Shown here: positions 33,769-45,565 of the stretch, piece by piece
Layout of the letters: every line of letters starts with the position of its first letter
How positions within the stretch are numbered: the first letter of the stretch is position 1
Assembly: GCF_030272615.1 (NCBI RefSeq)
Contig: NC_081412.1
Span: forward strand, 143,058,247-143,114,246
Length of the DNA: 56,000 nucleotides
Direction: 5' to 3'
DNA from: Cryptomeria japonica
Taxonomy: Eukaryota; Streptophyta; Pinopsida; Cupressales; Cupressaceae
Made by a program: the position numbers and the translations under genes
Notes under the pieces: model-generated
What the model saw: the letters and a program-made list of their open reading frames with translations, nothing else
What the model was told of the DNA's origin: nothing
Databases searched by the model: none

Positions 33769-34988
33769 TGTTGGCATTCTGATGCATTTTGTATGACCAG
33801 TGAATGATATGGTTGTAATTGTTGGCAATATCATTTCCCAAGTCCTCATAGTCTATCGGCAATAAATTGACCGGTATACAGTGGTTAACTGACTAAGCAG
33901 TGTGTAGACAGGCTAAGCAATGAATAGATCGACACACAAGTGGACAACTAACAATAAACGAGTAGACTGACACATAAGAGGTCAACTGTTAAATAGAGAG
34001 TAGACCTACACATCAATATACAGAAGGTAATCCGTAAGTAGATTTTGATCGGTACAATGGTAGAGTCTATAACCGACAGACTAGTAACATTCAATTAACA
34101 TCCAGATAAATCAGCAGTCTTCTTCAGTCAACTGACAGACTTATCAGCATGAACAACTATTTTGGTAGAGATTCCTAGAATAATTTTTGGAGAGTGATTT
34201 ATGGCGCGGTAACAAAATTTTGAATATAATGTTTTGGAAGGAAAAGTTGGTGATAGATTCAAAGGGTATTAAATTCACTTAATTCATTTTGATGAGTTTG
34301 TTTCTCTTGTGGAGAGTGTGGTGAGAAAGTGTGAATACATGGGGAGAAAAGTATAGTAGAGAGCCGAAGGATATAGAACGGGCAGAGTGGAAAGTTGAAT
34401 GTATAAGGAGGAAACCAGTGGTGTGTAGAGAAGATACAATCGGTGCAAAAAGAGTTTGTTTTTTATAGTGTGATCTAATCAAGCTATCGGTAGCTACTCC
34501 AGCAGATCATCCTTTTTTTGCATTCTAATCATTGCAACCAAAATCCCTTATTAGGGTGGACTCTAACAGGTCCCATTGTAAAAATCCCTTAACAGGGTGT
34601 CATCTTAATTGATGATCTTAAGACCTTTGACAAGGCTACCTTTAACAGGATAAAGGCACTTACAGGCCTTAGACAAAATCCCTTAACTGGGTGACACCTA
34701 ACAGTGTCCTTGTAATCTCCTAACAAGGATGGCTCCTCACTGGGCGTACTCTAGAAGAGTACTAATTTTGTGAGTTCCTACTCACACCATGGTTTTCTCC
34801 CATTTGGGTTTCAACAAGATAAATCTTGGTGTCACTGTGCATATTTTCATGCATGCTTATTCTACTGCAGTCATTATTTATATTGATGAATGTTCAGTTA
34901 GTAAAAACTTGAGTTAAAAGTTTTAATTGAGTAAAATCGGTAAAGTGTTGATTCACCCCTCTCCTCTCAACATCGGTTGGGACTAACA
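33769..34988 (+). repeat. 5' LTR of element C
   Basis: This 1220-bp LTR starts TGTTGGCATTCTGATGC and ends GGACTAACA. It contains repeated CCTTAACWGGGTG and CTAACAGG motifs (34540-34740), ACTCTAGAAGAGTA (34750-34763) and CCCATTTGGGTTTC. These are the same modules seen in the LTRs of A and D. Confidence 0.92.
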
Positions 34989-34990
34989 AT

Positions 34991-35003
34991 TTGTATCAAA
35001 GCC
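34991..35003 (+). other. Primer binding site of element C
   Basis: TTGTATCAAAGCC lies two bases after the 5' LTR. It is a mutated form of TGGTATCAGAGCC. Confidence 0.8.
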
Positions 35004-35046
35004 ATATTCCTCTGGATTGAAGCTTGACAGCTTGAGGATAAAGATC

Positions 35047-36435
35047 ATGGAAGAATAATGGTATCAGAAGCAAATTGATGAAGAAAACAAAATTATTGCT
35101 CAACTGAAAGAGAGATTGAGAAAATCTCTTGCAAAAAGAAAGGAATTATCTCAACAGCTAAATGAGAGTCAGGACATCATAGATCAACTCTCTTAATAGA
35201 GTGGATCTAAAGAAGCTAAAGAAGCAGTCTTAGAACTCATGGAAAAGAACAATAAGTTGACCAAAGAAGTCACACATCTCAAAAGAGAACATGAAGGTCA
35301 GACCCTGAGAATGACTGAGCTACTGGAGCCAACATAAGTGTTGATGAAAGAAAGAGGGAGGTAGAAGAAGATTTGTCAAAAGCTGAAAGAGCCAGGAGGC
35401 TTGTTGAAGATGCCCTAAGAGAAAATGATGCAATCATGATTGATAATGATGAATAAATTCAAATTCTCACTCAAGAGAATGAATATATACATAAGCATCT
35501 ACATGACAATACAAAAGAAAAGGAGAAGATGATGAAAGAGATTTAACAACTCAAGAGTGAGTTGAAAACTAAAAAATGAGAGAAATGAAAAGTTGAGGAA
35601 ATTCAATGAAATCTCTAAGAAGGTAGATAAACATTTCAAGGCTCAAAGAAGAACAAAGGAAACAACCGGTCTTGGTTACCCCGGTTTAGTTCCTATGGAA
35701 ACTGGAGAATCATCTAAATCTAAAAAGATGAAGGATGATAGAAGGAACCATTCAGAAGTGAAAGGTATGAAGTTTTCCAAATCCTCTTGTAATCATTGTG
35801 GTAAATCGAGTCATAAGACTAATGACTGTAGAAATAAATTGGTTAGTCAAAAGAAGATTTTCACCTTTTATGGTTACTGCCATAATTGTCATAAGTATGG
35901 CCACACTGCTTATGAGTGTAGATCTCAATCTAGTAGTATGACAAATAGAAAAAGATTTAATATACACTGCTTCGCTTGCAATAAGTTTGGACACAAATAT
36001 TTAGAATGTAGGTTCAAGTCAAATGTATCAAGATCATCGTTCAAACCAGTCAGTCCTAACAAAAGGAGTAATCAATTTAATGCCACATGTTCCACATGTG
36101 GCAATTTTGGTCATGTTGCAGAAAATTGCAGAATGAGAATGGGTCAGAGAAATAATTGAGGACCATGGAGGATAGCTGGTATGGCATGTTTGAACTATCA
36201 TAAGATCGATCACTTAGCCAATGAGTGTAGGAACCGATCCTACAACCAGTTTGAAGACAAGAAATGGTTTAGCAAGAAGAAAGAGAAAAATGACCTAAAA
36301 GGAAAGAAGGCAATTGAAGAAGTAATAAATGAAATGAAAAAAAAATGGATCAAGAAGGAAGAAGGAAAAGAAGGAGAAGGTCATTCTGAAACCAAGTCAT
36401 CATCCATCGGTGATGACAGTTCCTCTTCTAACTAG
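35047..36435 (+). pseudogene. ORF1 of element C: coiled-coil protein with five CCHC knuckles
   Basis: The likely start is ATG 35047. The first part (to about 35590) is a charged heptad-like region (LKERLRKSLAKRKELSQQLN) with several stops and frameshifts. From 35593 the frame is open. Four complete CX2CX4HX4C knuckles follow: CNHCGKSSHKTNDC, CHNCHKYGHTAYEC, CFACNKFGHKYLEC and CSTCGNFGHVAENC. After a stop at 36157-36159 there is a fifth, CLNYHKIDHLANEC, with the second Cys replaced by Tyr. A Lys/Glu-rich and Ser-rich tail ends at 36435. CCHC knuckles bind RNA, so a gag-like role in packaging is likely. No usual copia gag core (the YGGDE region) is seen. It is homologous to ORF1 of element E. 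Confidence 0.85.
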
Positions 36436-36889
36436 GCATACTAATGCCCAAGAGGAGAACATATGGTAAGATTACTTTTGAAACCCCTTAACAAATATAA
36501 GGATATGTCTATCGGCATAGTTGTGATGCATAAAAGATAGTCTAAAAGTTCTTGGTTGAAGAATGTCTTGTGAGTTAGATGTTTGTGTATCAGTATCAGT
36601 AATAAACAACCGGTAAAGTCAAATCGGTGTATTTTAAGTTGTAAGTTTAAAAACTAACCGTTGTATTATAACATCGATAAATCTCAATGGATAAATAAGG
36701 AAATGTCAACACATTTTCATTTATCATGTTTTCTTGTGAAATCTCTTGAGCTCCTGTGCGATCAAAGGCGATTGGAATCTTGCTAAGTAATATTTGTGTG
36801 GAAAGTTCAAGTAGAGTGATAGTTGTGTTTGTTATTTCTAAGGAGAAGGTATTCAACTTCGTCTGAGAAAATATTGTTGGAAGGACATC
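36436..36889 (+). other. Spacer between ORF1 and ORF2 of element C
   Basis: No reading frame of note. ORF2 begins about 450 bases after ORF1 ends. Element E has a comparable gap of about 350 bases. Confidence 0.6.
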
Positions 36890-39800
36890 ATGGGAGCGCT
36901 GATATCGACTCCTATGTCAGTTGAAGCTATCAAAGAACCCCAACCCGAGTTCAATCTGCATCTGATGAAAGCTAGTGAGATTGACATGACTGGTGCTTTA
37001 TCATCTGTGCCCTCTAGTGTATTATTGGTAGAAGACATTCGCTCCTACATTCACTGCAAGCTCAAAGAACTTGGAGAGAAGTTCATTCGAAATGAGTTTA
37101 AAGGGTCTTGCGTTAATGATCAATTGAAGGAAAAAAATTCTCTGAAGACCGAGGGTTTGGCTAATGTTGTTGATTTTCCTTATCAGTTTCATGATGACTG
37201 GGTTAGGTATGTACTGAGTAGGGCTCATGATCAATTTTTATGGCTGGAAGCTCAAGCACTGATCAAGATTACAACGGAGGTGATTCGAAGAGTGACAACG
37301 TTAGTGCAACTGGTGAAGCATTAACCCTAAGAACAATTTCATCATTTGAAGTCATTTGGTTAACCAAATCCCGATGTGATATTAGAGAAATGACAATTAC
37401 ATATATTGAGGATGATGAAGTAAGATTTTCCTCTATAGTGCTGGGTTACAGGGTTTATGAATCAAGCTGGATGAATAGTGTATCGAGCGGTGCCATACAT
37501 GTTGGCTATCTAATTATCAAGGAGGATGCAACCTATGAGATTTGTGAGATGATTAAAAGTCAATTTATGGTGAACATGGAAAGAATTAAGAAGGACAAGA
37601 AATAATCCTTCAAATATGGTTCACTTCTGGTATGTATATTTTTCTATGTGCAAAACTTTTTCCCCAGTGAGGGTAAGGTAGTATGGTCTAAAGAGAAACC
37701 TATCATGGTTCAGATAGGTGAAATGTCTAGGGATCTAGGAGATAAGTTTGGTGAAACAATGTGGGGATACTTTAAGGAATTCCAAACGGAATAGTACATA
37801 AATATAAAGACAACATTTGTTTTCTCATAGACACAGATTGTTGTATCATTCAAGCAGTTCAACCTAGAACCTTTTGGGTTCCACCTATGGGCTATGAGGT
37901 TGCAGCAGATATTGTTAAAATTCATGTCAATATGCTACTGTCCAAACCGGTAGACTCGAAAGCAAAGAGATTTGGAATCTGTGAGGAGGAAAGCTCCAAA
38001 ATAAAATAGGAACTTTAGGTGCCAATTATGAAAATAAAAGTGAGAAGAATGATTGATACTCTTGACAAGAAATATAGAGGTGAAGCATCTGGTGTCACTA
38101 CCTCCATCGGTGCTAGTGAGTAAATAGGGGTCAAACCAAATAAAGATGAATTAACAGGAGAGAAGAAGAAAGTGTCAAAGACAAAACCAAAGGGGACTAC
38201 AACAACCAAGCTTGCAACATATACAAAAGATAAGGATTCATGTACTCCTATATCATCCCCAAGTAAAGATAGACCGGTAGGAGTGACATATTCTAGAAAG
38301 AATAAGAGTGAAGGAAAGGTTGATTCAAAGCTCAAAAAGGATGAGAAAGAGGGTGATATCACTGACACCCAATCAAATGTGGAAATTAAAGAGGTTGGAA
38401 GGAGTGGAAGAAACAAAGCTCCAACAATTGATGAATTGGTCCATGGGTTCAAAGAGTTTGGAGGTTTGTCTGGTGTTGGGAGAACATATTCCCTCAGTAA
38501 TGAAGAAGACAAAAGGAAAATTGAAGAAGCCCTGATCTGGAACATGCACAAGTTTTGTAGGACTCCTAGTGAATTATATGGCATTATCCCATTAGATTTG
38601 TAATATTAAATTGAAGGGAGATGGAAAATAGCTCTAGCTACTAAAAAGGAACTCAGAATAAAAGCACTCATGCAAGTGCAACATGAATTAGACCTTGATC
38701 AAGCTTCACTAGTGGCTGAAGCATGCATTCAAAATTTCAAAATAAGGAATAGAATTGGGAGAGTGGTAGTAGGTGAAGTTGGAGTAGTGCACGCTGAAGG
38801 TGTTTTCTTGTGGAAGAAAATTATGGATCAGGAAAAGGAAGTTGAAGAAGAAATGGAAAAGGGAACAAAACGTAGCTGCCCTTGACAAAGGGAAAGGTAA
38901 GGAAAAATACTCCACTGAAGAATTTAATATTTTCATAGTTGAGTAAATAATAGTAAATGTTGTGTTAGACATTCCCAATCTGACAAAGGATGTCGAACAT
39001 CTGGTTCACACTTCACTGGTGAAGGAAGCTAATCAAACTAAGCTTCCTGGTCAAGATGAAGTGATAGCTAAAGACACTCCTTGTGAGGATACACCTCACA
39101 GAACATTATTGACACCAAATCCTATTCTCTCTAAAGAAGGAAAAGAGGATGTGAAGAAAACAGAGGAGGGAAAAGAGGAAGAGAAGAAAGCACAGGATAA
39201 GAAAGCAATGATGGATACTCCTCTGACAAATAGGAAGTTAGATTTAGAAAATGAAAGTGAGAAGAAGAAGATAAGAATCATCACAGCAACTAGTTCAAAA
39301 GTTGAGACTATAGAAAAGGAAGGTGAAACAGACAAGGAAGAAGAGGGAGAATCGGTCATTGATATAAAGAAAATGACTCCCAAGCAGCTGATGAAGGTTT
39401 CAAAAAAACTAAAAAATGCAAGTTGAAAAGGCTAAGTTAAGAGAAAGAAAAAAGAAGGCAAGAATTCTCAATTCTACCAAAACAATTCTTTCTGATCTAA
39501 TTCCTAACATTGTTGTTGATAATACTGCCCCCATCATTGATCAATTAAACTCTTATTACAACAATCGGTTAAGAGGCAACCGATCTAGAGAAGATTGCAG
39601 TAAGGCAATATGAATCAAAGAGAGGGGATAATTTAATGGAACAAATATTAGTTGGAAAAGTTGCCCTCTCTACCCTAATAGAAGAAGTCAAAAATACACT
39701 TCAAGAAGTTGGTCAATTATTGGTCAAATCTTCAAGTTTTACCGATTTCATCAAAGATCTTGAAGACAAAAGAAATCAGACTCAAAAATAAATTCAAGAT

Positions 39801-40172
39801 CTGATAAGTTATTTTGATCCTCTCACCAGTTCAACATCAACTTTCACTGGCAAGGTCAAACAACTCAATCAGGAAATCAAAAGGTTGAAAGAATAAAAGG
39901 ACAAACAAGGTCTTAGTTTGTTAGAGTTACAGTGCTACCTAGCACCAATTATTGACTTCATGCAAATGAACATCTAAGAAGTTGACCACCTCATAAATGA
40001 ACTTGACTGCAAAACAGTTGATGATATGGAGGTTTCTATTGCAGTGATGCATGCCCACTTCACCACCATGAAAAGGGTAAAATATTCATGGGAATCCTCC
40101 TTGAAAGTAGCTAAAGAAAATTTCAAAATTTCTTATTTCTTAACTTTAAACAAAAGAAGTTCTTTTGTATAG
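36890..40172 (+). pseudogene. ORF2 of element C: large unrecognised protein
   Basis: ATG 36890 opens MGALISTPMSVEAIKEPQP. The frame is broken by several frameshifts (near 37300, 37800, 38900 and 39420) and stops, but can be followed to TAG near 40172, about 3.28 kb. Conserved blocks shared with ORF2 of element E are IYIHC-like (RSYIHCKLKELGEKF), VLSRAHDQFLWLEAQ, IHVGYLIIKEDATYEICEMI, FKYGSLLVCIFFY and FWVPPMGYEVAADI. The second half is lysine- and glutamate-rich, and the last part looks coiled-coil. No polymerase, integrase or protease motif is present. I do not recognise the family. A distant link to the putative plant transposon domain Transposase_32 (PF20167) is a guess worth testing. Confidence 0.8.
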
Positions 40173-40296
40173 TCTTTGCCATTGATGGTAAAAGGTGGAA
40201 TTTTGGAGTCTTGTACAGTGTGAGTTACAGGGGTCAGAAATAGGGGCCAGAACCGGTACAGTTTTGTAGTGTTTTGTAGTATTTGCCACCAATGCC

Positions 40297-40308
40297 AAAG
40301 GGGGAGTT
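40297..40308 (+). other. Polypurine tract of element C
   Basis: AAAGGGGGAGTT abuts the 3' LTR start TGTTGG. The sequence just before it (CACCAATGCC) parallels CATCAATGCC in D and E. Confidence 0.9.
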
Positions 40309-41546
40309 TGTTGGCATTTTGGTGCATTTTGTATGACCGGTGAATGATATGTCTTTCATTATTGGCAACATCATTTCCCAAGTCCTCACAATCTATTGGT
40401 AGTAAGTTGACTGGTATATAGTGGTTAACTAGCTAAGCAGTGCATAGACAGGCTAAGTAGTGAGTAGACCGACACACAAGAGGATAATCGACAAGCAGTG
40501 AGTAGACCGACATAGAAGAGGTCAACTGGCAAGCAAAGAGTAGACCAACACATCAGTATACAGAAGGTAATCGGTAAGTAGATTTTGATCAGTACACTGG
40601 TAGAGTCTGTCACCGATAGACTGGTAATGTTCAGTTAACATCCAGATAAATCGACAGTCTTCTCCAGTCAACCAACAGACTTATTAGCATGAACGACTAT
40701 TTTGGAAGAGATTCCTGGAATGATTTCTGGAGAGTGATTTATGGCATGGTAACATAATTTTGAATAGAATGTTCTGGAGGGAAAAGTTGGTGACAGATCC
40801 AAAGGGTATTAAATTTACTTAATTTATTTTGATGAGTTTGTTGCTCATACAGAGAGTGTGGTGAGAAAGTGTGAATACAAGGGGAGCAAAGCCTAGTACA
40901 GAGCCAAAGGCCAGAGGATAGACATAAGTACAAAGTTGAAGGATAGAGAACTGGTAGAGTGGAAAGTTGAATGTATAAGCAGGAAACTAGTGGTGTGCAG
41001 AGAAGATACAACCGGTGCAGATAGAGTTTGTTTTTTACAGTGTGATCTGATCAAGGTATCGATAGCTACTCCAGCAGATCATCCTTCTATTTCTTTCTAA
41101 TCCTTGCAACCAAAATCCCTTATTAGGGTGGACTCTAATGGGTCCCATTGTAAAAATTCCTTAACAGGGTGTCATGTTAATTGATGATCTTAAGACGTTT
41201 GACAAGGCTACCTTTAACAGGGTAAAGGCACTAACAGGCCTTAGAAAAAATCCCTTAACGAGGTGACACCTAATAGTGTCCTTGTAATCTCCTAAGAGGG
41301 ATGGCTCCTCACCAGGTGTACTCTAGAAGAGTACAAATTTTGTGAGTTCCTACTCACACCATGGTTTTCTCCCATTTGGGTTTCCATGAGATAAATCTTG
41401 GTGTCATTGTGTATATTTTCATGCATCCTTATCCTAGTGCAGTGGTTATTTATATTGATGAATGTTAGGTTAGTAAAAACTTGAGTTAAAAGTTTTAATT
41501 GAGTAAAACCGGTAAAGTGTTGATTCACCCCTCCCCTCTTAGCACA
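40309..41546 (+). repeat. 3' LTR of element C, end shortened
   Basis: This is the partner of 33769-34988. It aligns well up to CACCCCTCCCCTCTTAGCA. The 5' copy ends in TCGGTTGGGACTAACA, which is missing here. The LTR end and the expected target duplication appear to be lost in a small junction deletion. The sequence of element D resumes at about 41547 with GATAGAGGAAGATGACATG. Confidence 0.88.
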
Positions 41547-43136
41547 GATAGAGGAAGATGACATGATCAGTTATTTATATTGTCATTGATGTTAACCAGG
41601 TTCAACTGATGTTTATTGATGTTTACTGTTGGTTTTTTGGTTATTGATTTGTTGGCTAAGTGATTTGGTCTACCCAAGTAAGAGTTTGACAATTTAACAG
41701 AGTTTACCCTCAAGACTGCGAATTAGGACCTTAACCTGTAAAGCAGATAAGTTTTGATGGAATCAGGCAATTGGTGATGTTTGGTGACTTGTGGTTTGAT
41801 ACATAAGATTTTATGGTGGATTTGACTATGTGACCAGAACTGCATCCTATGTTGATTACCAGAAGGCATGTTTTGAATTTCTGATGAAGTTATGCCTGGG
41901 TTTAAGAAGGGGTTTAAGGATCGGTAAAGAATTCTCTTAACCAGTAATGATTTTTGGTTTGGTGGTGATCTACATCATGTTCATGTGTTGATGATAACAC
42001 AACACAAACTATGTGATGAGTTTGAAAGATATTTTGGCGCATTTGGAGAACGAATTTCTTAGGAAAGTGCAAAGTTCTTAGAAGAATCTGCTAAGCATTT
42101 GACTTTGTACCAGATCGACTTCCTGTGATGATTTATGATCAATGATCGATATTAATCTAATTGATTGTAATCATCCCTATGATGATCTATAATGAGTTGT
42201 AAAGATTTGTGATGTTCTATGTAGTAAGTCTTCGGGTTTTGATGTCGACCTATTTGTAAAAGTATTTATGTCGGCAAGGTTGATGTTTTGAAGTGTCGGT
42301 GATTTTGAGAAGTGTGTGAAGCCAAACCAGTATGTGAGAAGATCTTCCAAAGAGATGCAGACTTAGAAATTAATTTTATATAATCAAGCAAGTAGTAGAG
42401 TGCTATACATATATCATTCACTGTTGTTCTCTAACAATTAAAATAGTTGAAATCCCTTAACCAATTAGGTCCTAACAGGCCTCACATTGTAAAATCCCCT
42501 AATAGGGTGACTCAATATTTGAGTTCCAAATCCTCTTGTGAGGTTGATCCTAACAGATCAAAGCTTGTACTAGAGTTGAGGTAAATCCCTTAACCGGGTG
42601 ACTCCTAACAGGGTTTGCTCCTAATAGGGCATCATTGTAAGCTTCTAATCGGACTTGACTCCTAACAGCACATTCCAAAAGAGTACAAAATATTTGTGGT
42701 ACCAATTCCCACCATGGTTTTTCCCTATCTAGGTTTCCACATGAAAAACATGGTGTTCATGTGTGGTGTGCTTTTCTTGTGATGTTCATGTTTTATTTTT
42801 GATAACCGGTAAAGATAGTTTATGTTTGATTATCAGAGAACTTTAAGTGATTACCGGTATTGATGATTATATGATTGATGAAGCATTCTGATCAATTAAT
42901 AAGTTGGTAACTATTTTTGTTGATCTAATATTGAATTGATGATTGATCTAATCAATAAGTTTACATAAGAGGAAATGGTTATCTATATCTGATAAGGAAA
43001 TTTGTTATGAAGATTTAGATTAAGTGTTGAATGTTTTTAGATCTGAGATAAGTCTATTTTGGTGTTGAAAGTTTCATATTTTGTTAATATTGATTTACCC
43101 CCCTCTCAGTATTAACCGGATCCTCTAGGTTTATCA
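41547..43136 (+). repeat. 5' LTR of element D, main part
   Basis: It matches the 3' LTR from about 54107 to 55656. It has the modules TAACCGGGTGACTCCTAACA, the CCAAAAGAGTACAAAATAT segment, CCATGGTTTTTCCCTATCTA and, near the end, the C-rich run before CTCTCAGTATTAA. It ends TTTATCA before the primer site. The first 47 bases lie at 33722-33768, on the other side of element C. Confidence 0.92.
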
Positions 43137-43138
43137 AT

Positions 43139-43150
43139 TAGTATCAGAGC
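43139..43150 (+). other. Primer binding site of element D
   Basis: TAGTATCAGAGC lies two bases after the LTR. It matches the tRNA-Met-type site with one change. Confidence 0.88.
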
Positions 43151-43205
43151 GTTGGTTCTCTATGTGCAGAAATCCTAACAACTTGAGCGAAAGATTATGT
43201 GAAAG

Positions 43206-44384
43206 ATGATGAATAAGGAGAGTCTCAAGTTTACTAAGGACAACTATCGGATATGGAGTAATCAGATAAAGATATAAATTAAAGGAATGGGTTCACAATA
43301 CTGGAATCATGTGATAACTAGGTATGTTCCTCCTACTACTAGTCCCTTAACACCGGATGAGCTCAAAGAATAGAAGGGAAACATTCAAGCTCTTGAAGAT
43401 GATACTATTGTTAGCAAAATGCTTAGAACTCTTTTACTATAGTATTCTATCAGAGTGTCTGCTATTGAAGAACTAAGATCCATTTCAAAAGATTAAGTTA
43501 TTGTTGATTCTTTAATTGGAAAGTCAACTGCATTTGAACTTAATAGTTTTGATAATAGTGTTTCCAAACCTTATAAATCTTCTTTTAAGGCTTCAATAAC
43601 TAGTACATCAGTAAGGAAAGGAAAAGATGTTTGTCATGATCATGACTGCAGGTCTAGTCATGGCAGTAGTAGAGGTGATGGTGATGATGATAATCTGATG
43701 GAACTTGAGGCATTACTGGCTAGAAGATTCCCAAGAGGAACAAGTAAATATAAAGGTAAATTACCCTTGAAGTGTTTCTCTTGTAGTAAGATTGGGCACA
43801 TAGCTGGTAACTGCCCTAATGTTGATAATAAAGATAAGTTTAGGAGATTCAAAGGGAAAAGAAAGAAACATTGTTATGTTGCAGTGGATGAAGGTGTGAC
43901 TGATGATGAATCAAAAGAAGATGACAATGAGGAGATGGTATTTGTTGTTGTGAAGGAGGATCTGGCTGATGAGAAGGCTTTGGTGACTCATATGGATAAC
44001 AATGATGAATGGATAATAGATAGTGGTTTCTCACACTATATGACCGGTGACAAAAGTAAGTTTCTGTCCCTTGAAGAGTTTGATGGAGGTGTTGTAAGAT
44101 TTGGTAATAACTCTCCCTGCATGGTTAAAGGTAAACGATCAATTTCATTAAATGGAAAGAGTAATGCAGATGATGTCTTTTGGGTTGAAGGACTAAAACA
44201 TAGCCTCTTGAGTGTTGGACAACTTAATGATAAGGGATATCTACTTGAATTCAAAAGTGGAGTGTGCAAAATTCTTGGAAATAATATAGAATTGATTGCT
44301 ACTGGGAAGCAGACTAGAGGTAATTTATTTCATCTGAATACTAATGTAAATGATTGTTTGGTGGAAAATATTGAAGACAGTTGA
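43206..44384 (+). pseudogene. Copia gag and protease, element D, with internal deletion
   Basis: ATG 43206 opens MMNKESLKFTKDNYRIWSN. The same frame runs to 44384 with four stops between 43267 and 43497. Compared with the gag of element B about 80 codons are missing near 43405, including the YGGDE region, and the frame is kept. From 43698 the frame is fully open. The zinc knuckle CFSCSKIGHIAGNC is intact. The protease active site reads WIIDSGFSHYMTGD, so the catalytic Asp is kept while the usual Cys and second His are Phe and Tyr. It ends at TGA after NIEDS, where TGG is expected. Confidence 0.92.
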
Positions 44385-45222
44385 TTGTGGCACAATATAT
44401 TTTGTCATGTCAATTTTTACAATTTGATTAAAGTTAGTAAGTCAAGTATTGTTAGAGGTTTTCCACATCTTGTGAAACTGGACAATGTGTTATGCAAGGA
44501 TTGTCAGATGGGTAATATGACCTCTATATCCTTTAAGAGTAAGTCTTTTTCTTCAAAGAATATTCTTGATTTGGTTCATACTGATCTTTGTGGTCCTATG
44601 AGGACTAAGAGCTATTTTGGTGATAAGTATTTTATGATCTTTACTGATGATTATTCCAAAATGATGTGGGTAACTTTTCTAAGAGAAAACTATGAGGCTT
44701 TTAGTAAGTTTAAAGCATTCAGAGCTCTTGTTGAGAAACATACCAAGAAGAATCTAAAATGTTTGAGATATGAATGGGGAGGTAAATTTACTTCTGATGA
44801 ATAGGGAATTAAGAGGCAGATGTCAGCCCCTATAACTCCACAACAAAATGGGATAGTAGAGAGAATGAATAGAACAATTATTGAAGCTGCTAGAACCATG
44901 TTGATTCAAGGTGAAGTACTGAAGATGTTTTGGAGAGAAGCAGTCAGCACTGGTGTGTATACTTTCAACCGGGTACTTGTCAAAAAAGGTAATAACAAAA
45001 CACCTTATGAATAATGGCATGGAAAGACTCCTAGTGTAAGCTATTTCAAAACAATTGGGAGTAAATGTTATATTAAGAGAGATGATTACATAGAAAAATT
45101 TGATGCTAAGTGTGATGAAGGCATTTTTCTTGGTTACTCTACAAAGAGTAAGGCATTTAAATGTTATAATAAGAGAACTAAGAAGATCATTGAGAGTGCT
45201 AATGTGAAGATAGATTAACTCC
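44385..45222 (+). pseudogene. Copia integrase, element D
   Basis: It continues the gag-protease frame after the TGA. The zinc-binding part shows WHNIFCHVNF and CKDCQMGN. The core shows HTDLCGPM, FTDDYSK and NGIVERMNR, so the D, D, E residues are present. About eight codons are missing at 44802 between TSDE and GIKRQ, and a TAG stands there. Another stop occurs at 45012-45014 within TPYE-stop-WHGK. The C-terminal part (SKCYIKRDDYIEKFDAKCDE, GIFLGYSTKSKAFK) is intact to the stop near 45217. Confidence 0.92.
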
Positions 45223-45565
45223 TTGAGAGATTTTGTGAGTCCAACAGATTTGAGCTTGAGAAAGATGAAGAAAGACTTGTGTTCATAGAACCAGAAGTGC
45301 AGAAGATTGATGAGCAAAATGTTGCAGAAATAGGTCCTCAATCGGTAAATGTAGAGAGTGATGAAGAAGATGAAGAACATGAAGCAGGAAGCAGATCACT
45401 AGAACTGGTTATTCCAAGGTATGTCAGGTTAAATTACTCAGAAGAACAAATAATTGGAGATAAACATGCTAGAGTACAAACAAGGAGGAAAATCAGAGAA
45501 AATTATTGTCTGATTTCTACTATTGAGTCAAGAATGGTAAGAGAGGCATCAAAGGATGATGACTA
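45223..45565 (+). pseudogene. Linker between integrase and reverse transcriptase, element D
   Basis: The frame from 45279 is acidic (VESDEEDEEHEAGSRS) and then reads RYVRLNYSEEQIIGDKHARV, which corresponds to the copia segment between integrase and polymerase. It stops at TAG 45564-45566. No catalytic function is expected. Confidence 0.75.

Larger units (their letters stand above)
33769..41546 (+). mobile_element. Element C: non-autonomous copia-like LTR element with two unusual ORFs
   Basis: C is 7778 bp long, with LTRs of about 1.2 kb starting TGTTGGCATTYTG, a Met-type primer site and the polypurine tract AAAGGGGGAGTT. It contains no protease, integrase, reverse transcriptase or RNase H. 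Its internal region codes for a zinc-knuckle protein (ORF1, 35047-36435) and a large protein (ORF2, 36890-40172). Both are homologous to the two ORFs of element E. It lies in the 5' LTR of element D. No clean target duplication is visible, because the right junction has lost some bases. LARD and TR-GAG are the named classes of non-autonomous plant LTR elements nearest to this one. Confidence 0.88.

Noticed and set aside
35593-36159. A host CCHC zinc-finger (RNA-binding) gene
   Set aside because: It sits between the LTRs of element C, has a homologue at the same place in element E, and is broken upstream by stops.
38015-38584. 189-codon minus-strand open frame, hydrophobic
   Set aside because: It lies opposite the Lys/Glu/Asp-rich ORF2 of element C; the plus-strand frame matches the element's gene order and the homologous ORF2 of E.
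44823-45380. 185-codon minus-strand open frame
   Set aside because: It is the complement of the integrase of element D, which has clear catalytic motifs on the plus strand.
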